Source: CALBRZ01 sp964511065 (GTDB lineage Bacteria; Planctomycetota; Planctomycetia; Pirellulales; S012-138). Taken from it: 64,000 nucleotides of DNA. The notes under the pieces were generated by a model. It was not told the DNA's origin, ran no database searches, and was given only the letters and a program-made list of their open reading frames with translations. Position 1 is the stretch's first letter. Every line of letters begins with the position of its first letter. Shown in pieces: positions 8,319-17,286 of the stretch. Position numbers and translations under genes: made by a program. The stretch lies in NCBI GenBank assembly GCA_964511065.1, contig CAZEEG010000005.1:1-64000 (forward strand). The letters run 5' to 3'.

Positions 8319-9725
8319 ATGAAGGTGGCAGTTCCCAAGGAAACTTTTCCTGGCGAGAACCGCGTGGCCCTGGTGCCGGCCCACCTTGCAACGCTCAAGA
8401 AGGCTGGGCTGGAAGTGCTCGTGCAGCGCGGGGCCGGCGTCGCTGCTGGTTTTCCCGACCAGCAGTACGAACAACAGGGCGCGATCCTGGTCGATAGCCG
8501 CGCCCAGGCGATCGGGCAGGCCGACATCGTGGCCACGGTGAGGGCGTTTGGCGGCAACGTTGGAGCCGAGGCCGACGACCCGGCGAACTTCCGTTCCGGC
8601 CAAAGCTGGATCGGCTTTTGCGACCCGCTGGGGGAACCAGCCTCGCTGCAAACCGCGGCCGGATCGGGACTCTCGGTGTACGCGATGGAGTTGATTCCGC
8701 GCACCACCAGGGCCCAAAGCATGGACGCCCTCAGTTCGATGGCCATGGTGGCCGGTTACAAGGCCGTGCTGCTGGGGGCGGTCGAGTTGCCCAAGATGTT
8801 CCCCATGATGATGACGGCCGCCGGTACGGTAAGCCCGGCCAAGGTGTTCGTCATGGGGGCCGGGGTCGCTGGATTGCAGGCGATTGCCACGGCGCGGCGG
8901 TTGGGGGCGGTGGTGCTGGCCTACGACGTTCGGCCCGTCGCCAAGCAGGAGGTCGAAAGCCTGGGTGCCCGTTTCCTCGAATTGCCGCTGGAAACCAAAG
9001 ACGCCCAAACGGCCGGCGGCTATGCCAGGGTGCAGGATGAAGCGTTCCTGCAGCGGCAACGCGAGCTGACCAGGCAGGCCCTGGCCGATCAGGACATGGT
9101 CGTTACCACGGCCGCCGTTCCAGGCAAAAAAGCGCCCACCCTCATTACCCGCGAAATGCTGGAAGCCATGCCGCCGGGCTCCGTGCTGGTGGATTTGGCC
9201 GCCGAGCGGGGAGGCAACTGCGAACTGACTCAGCCAGGGGAAACCGTGGTTCACGGCGGCGTGACGATTCTCGGGCCGGTGAATCTGCCCTCCTCGATTC
9301 CCCACCACGCCAGCCAACTCTACAGCAAGAACGTATCGACGCTGGTGCTGCACCTGCTCAAGCAGGGTTTTCCGTCGGTGAACCTGGGCGACGACGTGAT
9401 CGACGCCACGCTGGCCGTTCACAACGGGGAAATCCGTAACATCACGGTACGCGAGAAACTCAATTTGCCGCCGCTGGTTCCCAAGACAGAACCGCAAAAA
9501 ACCACCGAGGCGCCCATCCCACTGGCCGAAGGGCCATCCACTGCAAAGGAACCGCCGGCCTCCAGTTCGCCGCCGGCGGAGCGAACGCCCTCGACCGTGC
9601 CGGGCACTCCCTCGACGACGACTCCTTCGACCGCGTCTCCTTCGAACACACCGCCGCAACCTGGCCCAGCCGGCACCGCCGCACCCCAGCAGCCCGAAGA
9701 TGAGCCGCAGACTTCGGACGATTGA
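8319..9725 (+). CDS. pntAA: NAD(P) transhydrogenase subunit alpha, part 1 (NAD-binding domain I)
   Basis: Soluble NAD(H)-binding subunit of the proton-translocating transhydrogenase, which uses the proton gradient to move hydride from NADH to NADP+. The start is ATG 8319 (MKVAVPKETFPGENRVALVP), the classic N-terminus of the alanine dehydrogenase/PntA fold. The NAD-binding Rossmann motif KVFVMGAGVAGLQAIATARR lies at about residues 176-195. The enzymatic domain ends near residue 382. It is followed by an unusual tail of about 85 residues, rich in Pro, Ser, Thr and Glu and absent from typical 370-400-residue PntAA proteins. First gene of pntAA-pntAB-pntB, the three-polypeptide arrangement. Confidence 0.93.
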   Translation: MKVAVPKETFPGENRVALVPAHLATLKKAGLEVLVQRGAGVAAGFPDQQYEQQGAILVDSRAQAIGQADIVATVRAFGGNVGAEADDPANFRSGQSWIGFCDPLGEPASLQTAAGSGLSVYAMELIPRTTRAQSMDALSSMAMVAGYKAVLLGAVELPKMFPMMMTAAGTVSPAKVFVMGAGVAGLQAIATARRLGAVVLAYDVRPVAKQEVESLGARFLELPLETKDAQTAGGYARVQDEAFLQRQRELTRQALADQDMVVTTAAVPGKKAPTLITREMLEAMPPGSVLVDLAAERGGNCELTQPGETVVHGGVTILGPVNLPSSIPHHASQLYSKNVSTLVLHLLKQGFPSVNLGDDVIDATLAVHNGEIRNITVREKLNLPPLVPKTEPQKTTEAPIPLAEGPSTAKEPPASSSPPAERTPSTVPGTPSTTTPSTASPSNTPPQPGPAGTAAPQQPEDEPQTSDD

Positions 9726-9828
9726 TGCGCTGCGAGGCGGGCCGTACCACCCACGCGCATGTCTTTCATGGGACGGCAGGGGGAGCGGTTTTTTTTGAAC
9801 TTTCCTGTTTGACGCAACGGACCGAACC

Positions 9829-10107
9829 ATGTCGCTAGTCATCGGACTGACCATCTTCGTGCTGGCCGTGTTTGTCGGGTTTGAGATCATCACCAAGATC
9901 CCGCCGACCCTGCACACACCGCTGATGTCCGGCTCCAACGCCATCTCGGGGATCACGCTGGTGGGAGCCGTGCTGGCGGCCAGCGCAGAATACAGCTTGG
10001 CAGCGCGGATTCTGGGAATGCTGGCGGTGATCCTGGCCACGATCAACGTGGTGGGCGGGTTCCTCGTCACGCACCGCATGTTGGGCATGTTCAAACGCAG
10101 GGATTAA
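9829..10107 (+). CDS. pntAB: NAD(P) transhydrogenase subunit alpha, part 2 (membrane domain)
   Basis: Small membrane component of the transhydrogenase, 92 residues with three hydrophobic segments (about 3-20, 38-55 and 60-82). The segment GFEIITKIPPTLHTPLMSGS followed by NAISGI is the conserved signature around the first membrane helix. It forms the proton channel together with PntB. It sits 103 bases after pntAA and 89 bases before pntB, so one transcript is likely. Confidence 0.93.
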   Translation: MSLVIGLTIFVLAVFVGFEIITKIPPTLHTPLMSGSNAISGITLVGAVLAASAEYSLAARILGMLAVILATINVVGGFLVTHRMLGMFKRRD

Positions 10108-10196
10108 GCCGCACGACGGCCCTGCGGTGCCGGCAGGTTGCCTGGCACTTCTGTGTTCCCGATCCACTCGGCCCAATTTGCAGGAAAGCAACACCG

Positions 10197-11576
10197 GTGT
10201 TCAAAGAAAATGTGATCGAACTGGCGTATCTCTTGGCCGGGGTGCTGTTCATCCTGGGCCTCAAGGGATTGACGCACCCCCGCACCGCCGTGCGCGGCAA
10301 CCTGCTGGGCGCGACCGGCATGCTGGTGGCCGTGATTGCCACGCTGTTGCACCAGGAAGTCACCACGTTCGCCTATATCATCGTGGGAGTGTTGATCGGG
10401 GCTGGTGTCGGAGCGGTGATGGCCATCAAGGTGCCCATGACCGCCATGCCGCAGATGGTGGCCCTGCTCAACGGCTTTGGCGGCGCGGCCTCGGTGCTGG
10501 TCGCCGGGGCCGAGTTGATCCGGCCGGTTGGACTTCCCGATGGCGCCTTCGTGGCCGCGGCGGCAACGGGCCTGATCGGGGCCGTCACCTTCTTGGGCAG
10601 CCTGATCGCATTCAGCAAGCTGCACGAACTGTGGTTCACCAAGCCGGTCACGTTCACCGGGCACCAGGCCATTAACGCCGTGCTGCTGGTGTGCACCATT
10701 GCCCTGGGGGCCTGGATGGTTGCCGACGGCGGCAACCTGGCCGCCTATTGGCTGCTGGTGGTCGTGGCTTCCGCGCTGGGCGTGCTGCTGGTACTTCCCA
10801 TCGGCGGTGCCGACATGCCGGTGGTGATCGCTCTGCTGAACTCCTACTCGGGCCTGGCCGCGGCGGCGACTGGGTTTGTCCTCAACAACAGCGTGCTCAT
10901 CATCGCCGGTTCGCTGGTGGGGGCCTCAGGCATCATCCTCACGCAGATCATGTGCAAGGCGATGAACCGCTCGCTGTTCAACGTGCTGTTCGGCGTGCTG
11001 GGGCCCTCGGCCGATGCGCCCTCGGCCGACGATGTCTACGCCGGACGGATCAAGTCGACCACGGCCGATGAAGTCGCCATGCTCTTCGACGGGGCCCGCC
11101 GCGTGGTCGTCGTTCCCGGCTACGGCCTGGCCGTGGCCCAAGCCCAACATGCGGTGCGCGACCTGGCGAACCTGCTGCAAAATCGCGGCACGGAAGTCGA
11201 GTTCGCCATTCATCCGGTTGCCGGTCGCATGCCGGGCCACATGAACGTGCTGCTGGCCGAGGCCAACATCCCTTACGATCAGTTGAAGGAGATGGACGAG
11301 ATCAATCCCACCTTCAGCCAAACGGACGTGGTGGTGATTATCGGAGCCAACGACGTGGTGAACCCGTCGGCCCGGACCGATCCGTCCAGTCCCATCTATG
11401 GGATGCCCATTCTCAACGTGGACGAGGCCCGAACCGTGGTCGTCGTCAAACGGAGCTTGAGCCCCGGCTTTGCCGGCATTCCGAACCCACTGTTCGCGGC
11501 CGATAACTGCCTGATGTACTTTGCCGACGGCAAGCAGGCCGTGCTGGACATGGTGGCCGCGGTTAAGGAGCTATAA
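10197..11576 (+). CDS. pntB: NAD(P) transhydrogenase subunit beta
   Basis: Membrane subunit with the C-terminal NADP(H)-binding domain III. About nine hydrophobic helices span residues 1-265. The NADP domain follows, with VVVVPGYGLAVAQAQHAVRD (about 301-320), HPVAGRMPGHMNVLLAEAN (about 340-358) and VVIIGANDVVNPSARTDPSS (about 380-400), the last being diagnostic for PntB. The start is a GTG at 10197, chosen because CAGGAAAG ends 8 bases upstream and the product then has the usual 459-residue length. It completes the transhydrogenase operon, which supplies NADPH for biosynthesis and redox defence. Confidence 0.93.
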   Translation: MFKENVIELAYLLAGVLFILGLKGLTHPRTAVRGNLLGATGMLVAVIATLLHQEVTTFAYIIVGVLIGAGVGAVMAIKVPMTAMPQMVALLNGFGGAASVLVAGAELIRPVGLPDGAFVAAAATGLIGAVTFLGSLIAFSKLHELWFTKPVTFTGHQAINAVLLVCTIALGAWMVADGGNLAAYWLLVVVASALGVLLVLPIGGADMPVVIALLNSYSGLAAAATGFVLNNSVLIIAGSLVGASGIILTQIMCKAMNRSLFNVLFGVLGPSADAPSADDVYAGRIKSTTADEVAMLFDGARRVVVVPGYGLAVAQAQHAVRDLANLLQNRGTEVEFAIHPVAGRMPGHMNVLLAEANIPYDQLKEMDEINPTFSQTDVVVIIGANDVVNPSARTDPSSPIYGMPILNVDEARTVVVVKRSLSPGFAGIPNPLFAADNCLMYFADGKQAVLDMVAAVKEL

Positions 11577-11585
11577 GCTGCGGCG

Positions 11586-11693
11586 GCCAGGCGGCAGAAC
11601 AGTCGCCTTGATAGTGCCGCACTCCTTGCGCACCGGAACAACAATGCCGCAAGGTTGCGCCAGGCAGCAGAACAGTCGCCTTGATAGTGCCGC
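11586..11693. repeat. 35-base direct repeat pair between pntB and the acyltransferase
   Basis: A 35-base sequence at 11586-11620 recurs at 11659-11693 with a single mismatch (position 11593 versus 11666). The pair sits in the convergent spacer between two genes, with a period of 73 bases. Origin is unclear; a short intergenic tandem duplication is the simplest reading. Confidence 0.7.
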
Positions 11694-11707
11694 GCTGGGG
11701 GGGGCGA

Positions 11708-12649
11708 TCAGGCCGCCTTGGACTGGTCTGCGGCAGTTTGCGCCTTTTGATTCTTGCGCTTCGGGCGGCGGTCCTTCCAGCGCCGGTGCAGCCACCAGTA
11801 CTGCTCGGGCGCCTTCATAATGCCGTCTACAAAGCGGTCGTTATACCATTGTGTCAATTGGCGGATGCTGCCGATTTCATCGCCCATCGCCTGTGGATCG
11901 GCCACGTCTTGCAGGTGAAACACAAAGTGCAGCGGGCGGCCGGCGCGGCGGCAAAAGCCCACGGCCAGGGGAGCATTGTAGTCCAGCGCAAACAGCGCAA
12001 TGGCCTTGTGGCTGGAAGCGGGCCGGTTAAAGAACTGCACCCAGCATCCCTTCTGGCCCGCGTATTGATCGGCCAGAAAGCTCACGGTTCCGCCTGCGGC
12101 CAGAATGTCCAGGATGCGGTCGTAATCGCCCTGCTTGGCCAGGATGCCTTGCCCGGTGGCGCTCCGCAGCTTGAGGATGAAGCGGTCGAGATAAGGGTTA
12201 TCGAGCGTGCGGGCGACGGCATGAACGGGATACCCGAAGATCCCCAGCACGTAACCGGCCAGTTCAAAGTTGCCAAAGTGAGCGGTCACCAGCAGCAGCG
12301 GCCGATCCTGGAGGAACAGTTCGACCATCGCTTCCTGCCCCTCGACTTCTACGTAGTCGCGCCAGTTGGTTGCATGAATTTTGCATCGGGCATGCGCCAT
12401 CTCGGCTCCGAACAAAAACAAGTGCGACCACATGGCCCTGGCAAGCCGTCGCCGCTGGGCTCGGTCGAGTTCGGGAAAGGCATGGCGCAGATTGTCGTCG
12501 ATCACGCGGCCGCGAATGCGGATCACATCGTTGCACAGCCACCCCAATACGGCCGCCACGCTCTGGCACGCCGCAAGCGGCAGCGCCTGCGCGATGCAAA
12601 AGAAACTGCGGACCACCAGATAGCCCAGGTATTGCGCGGCGCGTTGCAC
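11708..12649 (-). CDS. LpxL/HtrB-type lysophospholipid/lipid A acyltransferase
   Basis: Inner-membrane acyltransferase of the lauroyl/myristoyl acyltransferase family, expected to add secondary acyl chains to a lipid A precursor using acyl-ACP. The HX4E catalytic motif is present as TAHFGNFELAGYVLG (His about residue 121). FLADQYAGQKGCWVQFFNRP (about 191-210) and the C-terminal PEQYWWLHRRWKDRRP (about 280-295) are also typical. Length 313 residues is normal. A short N-terminal hydrophobic segment (about 7-40) would anchor it. Its presence implies a lipid-A-containing outer membrane. It is convergent with pntB and divergent from murE. Confidence 0.85.
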   Translation of the reverse strand: MQRAAQYLGYLVVRSFFCIAQALPLAACQSVAAVLGWLCNDVIRIRGRVIDDNLRHAFPELDRAQRRRLARAMWSHLFLFGAEMAHARCKIHATNWRDYVEVEGQEAMVELFLQDRPLLLVTAHFGNFELAGYVLGIFGYPVHAVARTLDNPYLDRFILKLRSATGQGILAKQGDYDRILDILAAGGTVSFLADQYAGQKGCWVQFFNRPASSHKAIALFALDYNAPLAVGFCRRAGRPLHFVFHLQDVADPQAMGDEIGSIRQLTQWYNDRFVDGIMKAPEQYWWLHRRWKDRRPKRKNQKAQTAADQSKAA

Positions 12650-13231
12650 GGTAACTGCTCGATCCGATTGCGGGAGGGCCGTTTGGGTCCAAAGCCGTTA
12701 GAGGCCACGGTGCGGAAAAGTGTCAGTTGCGCGGGGCGAGTGCTGGGCTTTCAATCCCGCACAACATGGCATCCGCTGACGCGGACCCCGCATAAGGTAC
12801 AAATTCCGGCGTTTGGTGAAAGTGCAATGTCATTGCCCCGGCCGGTTCGCCGGTTCAATAAGCGACGGCGCATATCCATGGCAGCGCCGCGTGGACCTGG
12901 TGCTGCACGCCGGCAGGCAACGGCGGTTGCAAGCATTTCTCTCTTGGCGCTAGCGTCCTGCTATCGGCCCTGGCACTGGCAGCACATTCTGTAGGGGATA
13001 GCAGATAAGTGCTGTCGCAAGAGAGGGTTACTTGGGGCAAACCCACTTGACTGTCTGGCGAATTTCGTCAGAATCCCTCCCCTTGCTCCCCCGCGCTCGC
13101 GTATGAAGCGCAGCGGCTATTGGGGGACAGCACATGAACCACCACCGGCGACGCCGGATCGCCGATCGAACATTCCCTGCAAAACTCACCCGCAGCCATC
13201 GTTCGCGAACGGCAAGGAGGCCCTCGCGCCC
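12650..13231. other. Divergent intergenic region upstream of murE
   Basis: About 580 bases between the divergent acyltransferase and murE. It should contain promoters for both; apart from the murE ribosome binding site (AAGGAGG, 13214-13220) nothing specific is recognised. An open frame continuing upstream of murE has no family-like residues. Confidence 0.4.
13214..13220 (+). promoter_or_regulatory. Strong Shine-Dalgarno sequence fixing the murE start
   Basis: AAGGAGG lies 11 bases before ATG 13232. It decides between this start and an upstream ATG at 13103 in the same frame. Confidence 0.75.
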
Positions 13232-14746
13232 ATGAGCAGTTTTCACGAAACCAGGCCCGGTATCCGTCTGCGCGACCTGCTCCCCGATGCCAGCTTCATC
13301 AACGCCGAGGACGTGCAGGTGGTTTCCTGTTCGTCGGATAGCCGGAGTTGCCAGCCGGGCGATGTGTTTATTGCTGTCCATGGCGAGAACCGCGACGGCC
13401 ACGACTATGTGGCCGATGCCCTGGCCCGTGGCGCCGCTGCACTAATCGTGGAACGGCCGGTGGCTGGCGTGTCCGTGCCGGTGTGTGTGGTTCGCGATAG
13501 CCGCGAGGCCCTGGGACGCATCTGCCAGGCATTGGCCGGCCATCCCAGCCGCCAGCTCAAGGTGATTGGCATCACCGGCACCAATGGCAAGACCACCACC
13601 AGCTACTTGATCGCCGGCGTGCTGGCAGCGGGCGATTATCCGACCGGTGTCATGGGCACGCTGGGCTGTAGCGATGGCCGCCGAATGGAACCGGCTCCGG
13701 TCGGGCCAGCGCTCACCACGCCCACGGCCCCCGTGATTGCCCGCTGGCTGGACCAACTCGCGCAGGCTCGCTGCACCCACGCCGTGATGGAAGTCAGCAG
13801 CCACGCCTTGGCACAGCACCGCGTGGCGGGGATCGACTTCGATATGGCATGCGTAACCAACGTCCGCCATGAGCATCTCGACTACCACGGCACCTGGGAA
13901 AACTACGCCCAGGCCAAGGAACGCATCTTCGACCACCTGCTGCCCGAGGGGGTGGCGGTGATCAATGCCGACGATCACGGGGCGGCCGAGTACATCGACC
14001 GCCTGCACCATCCCACGCTTACCATCGGGATCAACCACCAGGCCGAAATCTGCGGCCAGATCATCGAACAGACGATCAGCGACCAGACATTCCTGCTGAC
14101 CGCCGGCAGCGAAACCATGCCGGTTCGCACCGCGCTGATCGGGACCCACAACGTCTACAACTGCCTGATTGCCGCGGCCGCCGGTTTCGCCTATGGGCTG
14201 GACATTGCCACCGTGGTGCGAGGGCTGGAGTCCGTGCAAACCGTTTCCGGACGGCTGGAACGGATCGAGTGCGGACAGCCATTCAGTGCGTTTGTGGACT
14301 ACGCCCACACGCCCGACGCCCTCGAAGAAGTGCTTTCGACCCTCAAGCCGCTGACCGCCGGACGGCTGATTTGCGTGTTTGGAGCCGGGGGCGATCGCGA
14401 CCGCTCCAAGCGTCCCTGGATGGGCAGGGCCGTGGACCGGTTGGCCGACGTGGCCGTAATCACCAACGATAACCCCCGTACGGAAGACCCCCAGGAGATC
14501 GCCGCCGACCTGCTCACCGGCTTCCGCCGACCCGCCAGCGTTCAAACGATCCTCGACCGCCACGAAGCCATTTCCTGGGCACTCGCCGAAGCCGAGCCCG
14601 GTGACACCGTGCTGGTGGCCGGCAAAGGCCACGAAACCTATCAACTGATCGGCGAGCAGACGCTGCATTTCGACGACCGCGAGGCAATCCGCGACACGCT
14701 GTACGCGGGCGTACCCGCCAATCCCCGCTACCGCAGGACCGCCTAG
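13232..14746 (+). CDS. murE: UDP-MurNAc-L-Ala-D-Glu:meso-diaminopimelate ligase
   Basis: Cytoplasmic Mur ligase adding meso-diaminopimelate to the peptidoglycan precursor, with ATP. The N-terminal UDP-binding domain contains CSSDSRSCQPGDVFIAVHG (about residues 34-52). The ATP P-loop is VIGITGTNGKTTTSYLIAGV (about 111-130). The C-terminal domain carries ITNDNPRTEDPQEIAADLL, where DNPR is the signature for DAP rather than lysine selection. Length 504 residues is standard. It is the first of murE, murF, mraY, a remnant of the division/cell wall cluster. A 100-base assembly gap follows the stop codon, so the murE-murF spacer is not fully known. Confidence 0.95.
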   Translation: MSSFHETRPGIRLRDLLPDASFINAEDVQVVSCSSDSRSCQPGDVFIAVHGENRDGHDYVADALARGAAALIVERPVAGVSVPVCVVRDSREALGRICQALAGHPSRQLKVIGITGTNGKTTTSYLIAGVLAAGDYPTGVMGTLGCSDGRRMEPAPVGPALTTPTAPVIARWLDQLAQARCTHAVMEVSSHALAQHRVAGIDFDMACVTNVRHEHLDYHGTWENYAQAKERIFDHLLPEGVAVINADDHGAAEYIDRLHHPTLTIGINHQAEICGQIIEQTISDQTFLLTAGSETMPVRTALIGTHNVYNCLIAAAAGFAYGLDIATVVRGLESVQTVSGRLERIECGQPFSAFVDYAHTPDALEEVLSTLKPLTAGRLICVFGAGGDRDRSKRPWMGRAVDRLADVAVITNDNPRTEDPQEIAADLLTGFRRPASVQTILDRHEAISWALAEAEPGDTVLVAGKGHETYQLIGEQTLHFDDREAIRDTLYAGVPANPRYRRTA

Positions 14747-14793
14747 CGCCGCCTCCCCGCCGCACCTGGTTGCCAGGTCGGGCGGGGTGACGC

Positions 14794-14893
14794 NNNNNNN
14801 NNNNNNNNNNNNNNNNNNNNNNNNNNNNNNNNNNNNNNNNNNNNNNNNNNNNNNNNNNNNNNNNNNNNNNNNNNNNNNNNNNNNNNNNNNNNN
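14794..14893. other. Assembly gap (100 N) between murE and murF
   Basis: A run of exactly 100 N, the conventional placeholder for a scaffold join of unknown length. The right flank begins with three copies of a 13-base tandem repeat, which probably caused the break. Confidence 0.95.
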
Positions 14894-14932
14894 CGCGAGG
14901 TTTGCCCGCGAGGTTTGCCCGCGAGGTTTGCC
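14894..14932. repeat. 13-base tandem repeat abutting the gap
   Basis: Three perfect consecutive copies of CGCGAGGTTTGCC lie at 14894-14906, 14907-14919 and 14920-14932. The array probably continues leftward into the unresolved gap. It lies in the murE-murF spacer. Confidence 0.9.
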
Positions 14933-15124
14933 GCATAGCCTGACATGCGCTGCGGTTCGTGAGCCAGTGGGGCGGCCTTCTCCCACAGGGCCTTCATCGG
15001 CGGCTTGCGCGATATTCATCTGGCAGCGTTACGCTGGTTCCAGAACCGATAGCGCAGGACCGCCGGCCATATCGAACATCAATACCTATCGACCCAAAAA
15101 AGACATCAGGAAGGCGAGATTTGA

Positions 15125-16642
15125 ATGATACATGTTTCTCCTCACGAATTGGCCGCGGCATTGTGCGGCCGGCTTGTCAATCCGATTGATGGTGGACCGA
15201 CTTCTACCTGGCCAGGCACGGTTGCGGTGGGCGCTCAAAAGCAGCCGTCGGTCGTGATCGATAGCCGCAAAGTGGAACCGGGCAGCATCTTTTGGGCGCT
15301 GCCCGGCGAGCAGCGCGACGGCGCCGACTTCATCGCCGATGCTTTCGCCCGGGGTGCCATCGGCGCGGTAACCTCGCGGCGAGGATTGGTCCCTCCGCCC
15401 GGTTGCTGGTTGATCGAAGTAGCCAACCCGCTGGCGGCTTTGCATCGCCTGGCGGCCCTGTACCGGGAACGGACAGCGGCCACGGTCATCGCGGTGACAG
15501 GCAGTGTCGGCAAGACCACGGCCAAGGAACTCATTCGCACGCTGCTATCGCAGCGGCACGCCACTGTCGCCAGCGCTGGCAACCACAACAATCACTTGGG
15601 CGTCCCGCTCAGCATGCTAGGGCTTGAGCCGGGAACTCAGTTTGGCGTGTTTGAACTGGCGGCCAGTGGGCCCGGCGAAATCGCTGACCTGGCGGCCTTG
15701 TGCCGGCCCCATTGGGGTGTCATCACCAGCGTGGCCGATGCCCACTTGCAAGGCTTTGGCGACAGCCAAGGCGTGACGGCTGCCAAGGCCGAACTGGCCG
15801 CTGCCCTGCCCGGCGATGGGCTGCTCATCGCCAATGGCGACGACGAACGGTTGCGCCGCTGGGCCGCCGCAAGGAAGGCCGATGCGCCGCGCATCTGTTG
15901 GGTGGGGCGAGGTGCCAACTGCGACATCCGCGCCGACCACGTCCGCTACCGCGAAGGGCAACTGGAATTCCGCATCGCTGGCATCCCGTTCTGCGTGGCG
16001 CTGGCTGGTCGGCATTTTCTGCCCAGCGTGCTGGCAGCCATCGCCGTGGCGGTCCAGGCTGGTTGGGACCTGGGCGACGTGGCCGATGCCCTGGTGCATT
16101 TCACCGGCGTACCGATGCGGTGCGAAGTGAGCCGAGTTGAGGGCGTGACGATCATCAACGATGCTTACAACGCCTGCCCCACTTCAATGTTGGCGGCATT
16201 TCGCGCGTTGTGGGAGACACCGCCAGCAGGGCGGAGGTTCGTCATCTGCGGCGATATGCTCGAACTGGGGCCGCAGTCCCCACGCTTCCACGCGGAGTTG
16301 GGCGAGGCCGTCGTACACACCGCCGGGGCCGACGGCCTCCTGGCCTGTGGACACTTTGCGCAAACCGTGGCCAGCGCGGCCCGCTGGGCCGGGTTATCGC
16401 CGCAGCGCGTTTGGGCATCTGGCGATGTGCAAGAGGCGCTGCCTCAACTGGCGGCCCTGCTCCAGCCTGGCGATACCGTGCTGGTGAAAGCATCGCGCGC
16501 GGTCGGATTGGAGGCCGCCGCCGAGAATCTGAAAAAACTTCTCGCCCAAAGGCCGAACCGCCATTTCCCTGCAACCGAAAGTTTGTTATTCACTCTCCCC
16601 GTCGGGGGCATGAAAGACCTGACTCCGGCAGATCGAATCTGA
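15125..16642 (+). CDS. murF: UDP-MurNAc-tripeptide:D-alanyl-D-alanine ligase
   Basis: Mur ligase that adds D-Ala-D-Ala to complete the UDP-MurNAc-pentapeptide in the cytoplasm. The P-loop is VIAVTGSVGKTTAKELIRTL (about residues 121-140). It is followed by ATVASAGNHNNHLGVPLSML (about 147-166), where the NHNNHLGVP block is typical of MurF. INDAYNACPTSMLAAFRAL (about 344-362) is also diagnostic. The N-terminal domain has SVVIDSRKVEPGSIFWALPG. Length 505 residues is slightly long. The start at 15125 follows AGGAAGG at about 15108-15114. It is the second gene of the murE-murF-mraY group. Confidence 0.94.
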   Translation: MIHVSPHELAAALCGRLVNPIDGGPTSTWPGTVAVGAQKQPSVVIDSRKVEPGSIFWALPGEQRDGADFIADAFARGAIGAVTSRRGLVPPPGCWLIEVANPLAALHRLAALYRERTAATVIAVTGSVGKTTAKELIRTLLSQRHATVASAGNHNNHLGVPLSMLGLEPGTQFGVFELAASGPGEIADLAALCRPHWGVITSVADAHLQGFGDSQGVTAAKAELAAALPGDGLLIANGDDERLRRWAAARKADAPRICWVGRGANCDIRADHVRYREGQLEFRIAGIPFCVALAGRHFLPSVLAAIAVAVQAGWDLGDVADALVHFTGVPMRCEVSRVEGVTIINDAYNACPTSMLAAFRALWETPPAGRRFVICGDMLELGPQSPRFHAELGEAVVHTAGADGLLACGHFAQTVASAARWAGLSPQRVWASGDVQEALPQLAALLQPGDTVLVKASRAVGLEAAAENLKKLLAQRPNRHFPATESLLFTLPVGGMKDLTPADRI

Positions 16643-16701
16643 CACGCTTTTGGAAGCCGCTGTCAGAGCAGTACGGCAACCACACGGATTGCAAACCTTA
16701 T

Positions 16702-16830
16702 TGACACCTGCGCAGCGAATGTCCGCTCACTTTCGTGCTGGCCCTCCGAAATGTGGCCAATTGCGATGGAATACGAAAGTCTTGCGGCACCGATCGTTCG
16801 ACCATCGGACATTCGCGGCGCAACCATCAA
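16702..16830. repeat. Diverged repeat, copy 1
   Basis: Shares with copy 2 (17287-17378) the left part GCGCAGCGAATGTC and the right part GCGGCGCAACCATCAA, plus ACCGATCGTTC before it. This copy has perfect 11-base inverted arms GCGAATGTCCG (16715-16725) and CGGACATTCGC (16806-16816). The middle is longer than in copy 2. Confidence 0.55.
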
Positions 16831-17169
16831 CAACCCTCATCAATACAGGATCGGACCCATCCGGCATCGATATCGCCCGCTCGTCGTTCTTGGGTGAATC
16901 ACCTGTCGGCAACCGTATAAAAGTCCGATCTGAATATTGACAAAATCTGACAGGCTGTTCGGCCCGTCCCAGCAAGTCGATTGTGATGTCAAATGTCCCG
17001 CTTCATCGATACAACACCATATCGTGCGGAAGCCCCGCCGGCTGTGGATGGATTTGCGGGAGTCTGTCCACTACCCTCCCTCCTGGGTAGGAGCATCGAG
17101 CTTGCCGAAGATTGCGGTTACTGGGTCGACCGCCTCGGCAAGTGCTTCACGGTGGGGCTTCAATGACTG

Positions 17170-17202
17170 GTCGCCGGAGCGGTGCAATGCCGCTCCGGCG
17201 AC
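17170..17202 (+). other. Perfect 13-base hairpin preceding the terminator
   Basis: GTCGCCGGAGCGG (17170-17182) pairs perfectly with CCGCTCCGGCGAC (17190-17202) around a 7-base loop. It lies 11 bases before the terminator-like hairpin. Two stable hairpins followed by a T-run is the typical 3' end of a small RNA or a leader, but no promoter was identified. Confidence 0.5.
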
Positions 17203-17213
17203 TAGGGAACACC

Positions 17214-17247
17214 GGGGGGCGTGTCCTGGCGGCACGCCCCCCTTTTT
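17214..17247 (+). terminator. Strong intrinsic terminator-like hairpin upstream of mraY
   Basis: A perfect 10-base stem (GGGGGGCGTG, 17214-17223, with CACGCCCCCC, 17233-17242) and 9-base loop are immediately followed by TTTTT. It would end transcripts from murF or from an unannotated RNA in the spacer, and implies mraY needs its own promoter between 17248 and 17515. Confidence 0.7.
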
Positions 17248-17249
17248 AC

Positions 17250-17282
17250 GTTGGTAGGGCTGATTCGTTGGTAGGGCTGATT
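17250..17282. repeat. 17-base tandem duplication
   Basis: GTTGGTAGGGCTGATTC is followed directly by the same 16 bases again (17250-17266 and 17267-17282). It lies just after the terminator. Confidence 0.75.
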
Positions 17283-17286
17283 GGTT

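Noticed and set aside
13442..15019. Open frames running through the N gap
   Set aside because: They are kept open by unknown bases and lie antisense to murE; they carry no evidence of coding.
16937..16960. TTGACA as a possible -35 box upstream of mraY or of a small RNA
   Set aside because: No -10-like hexamer lies 16-18 bases downstream.
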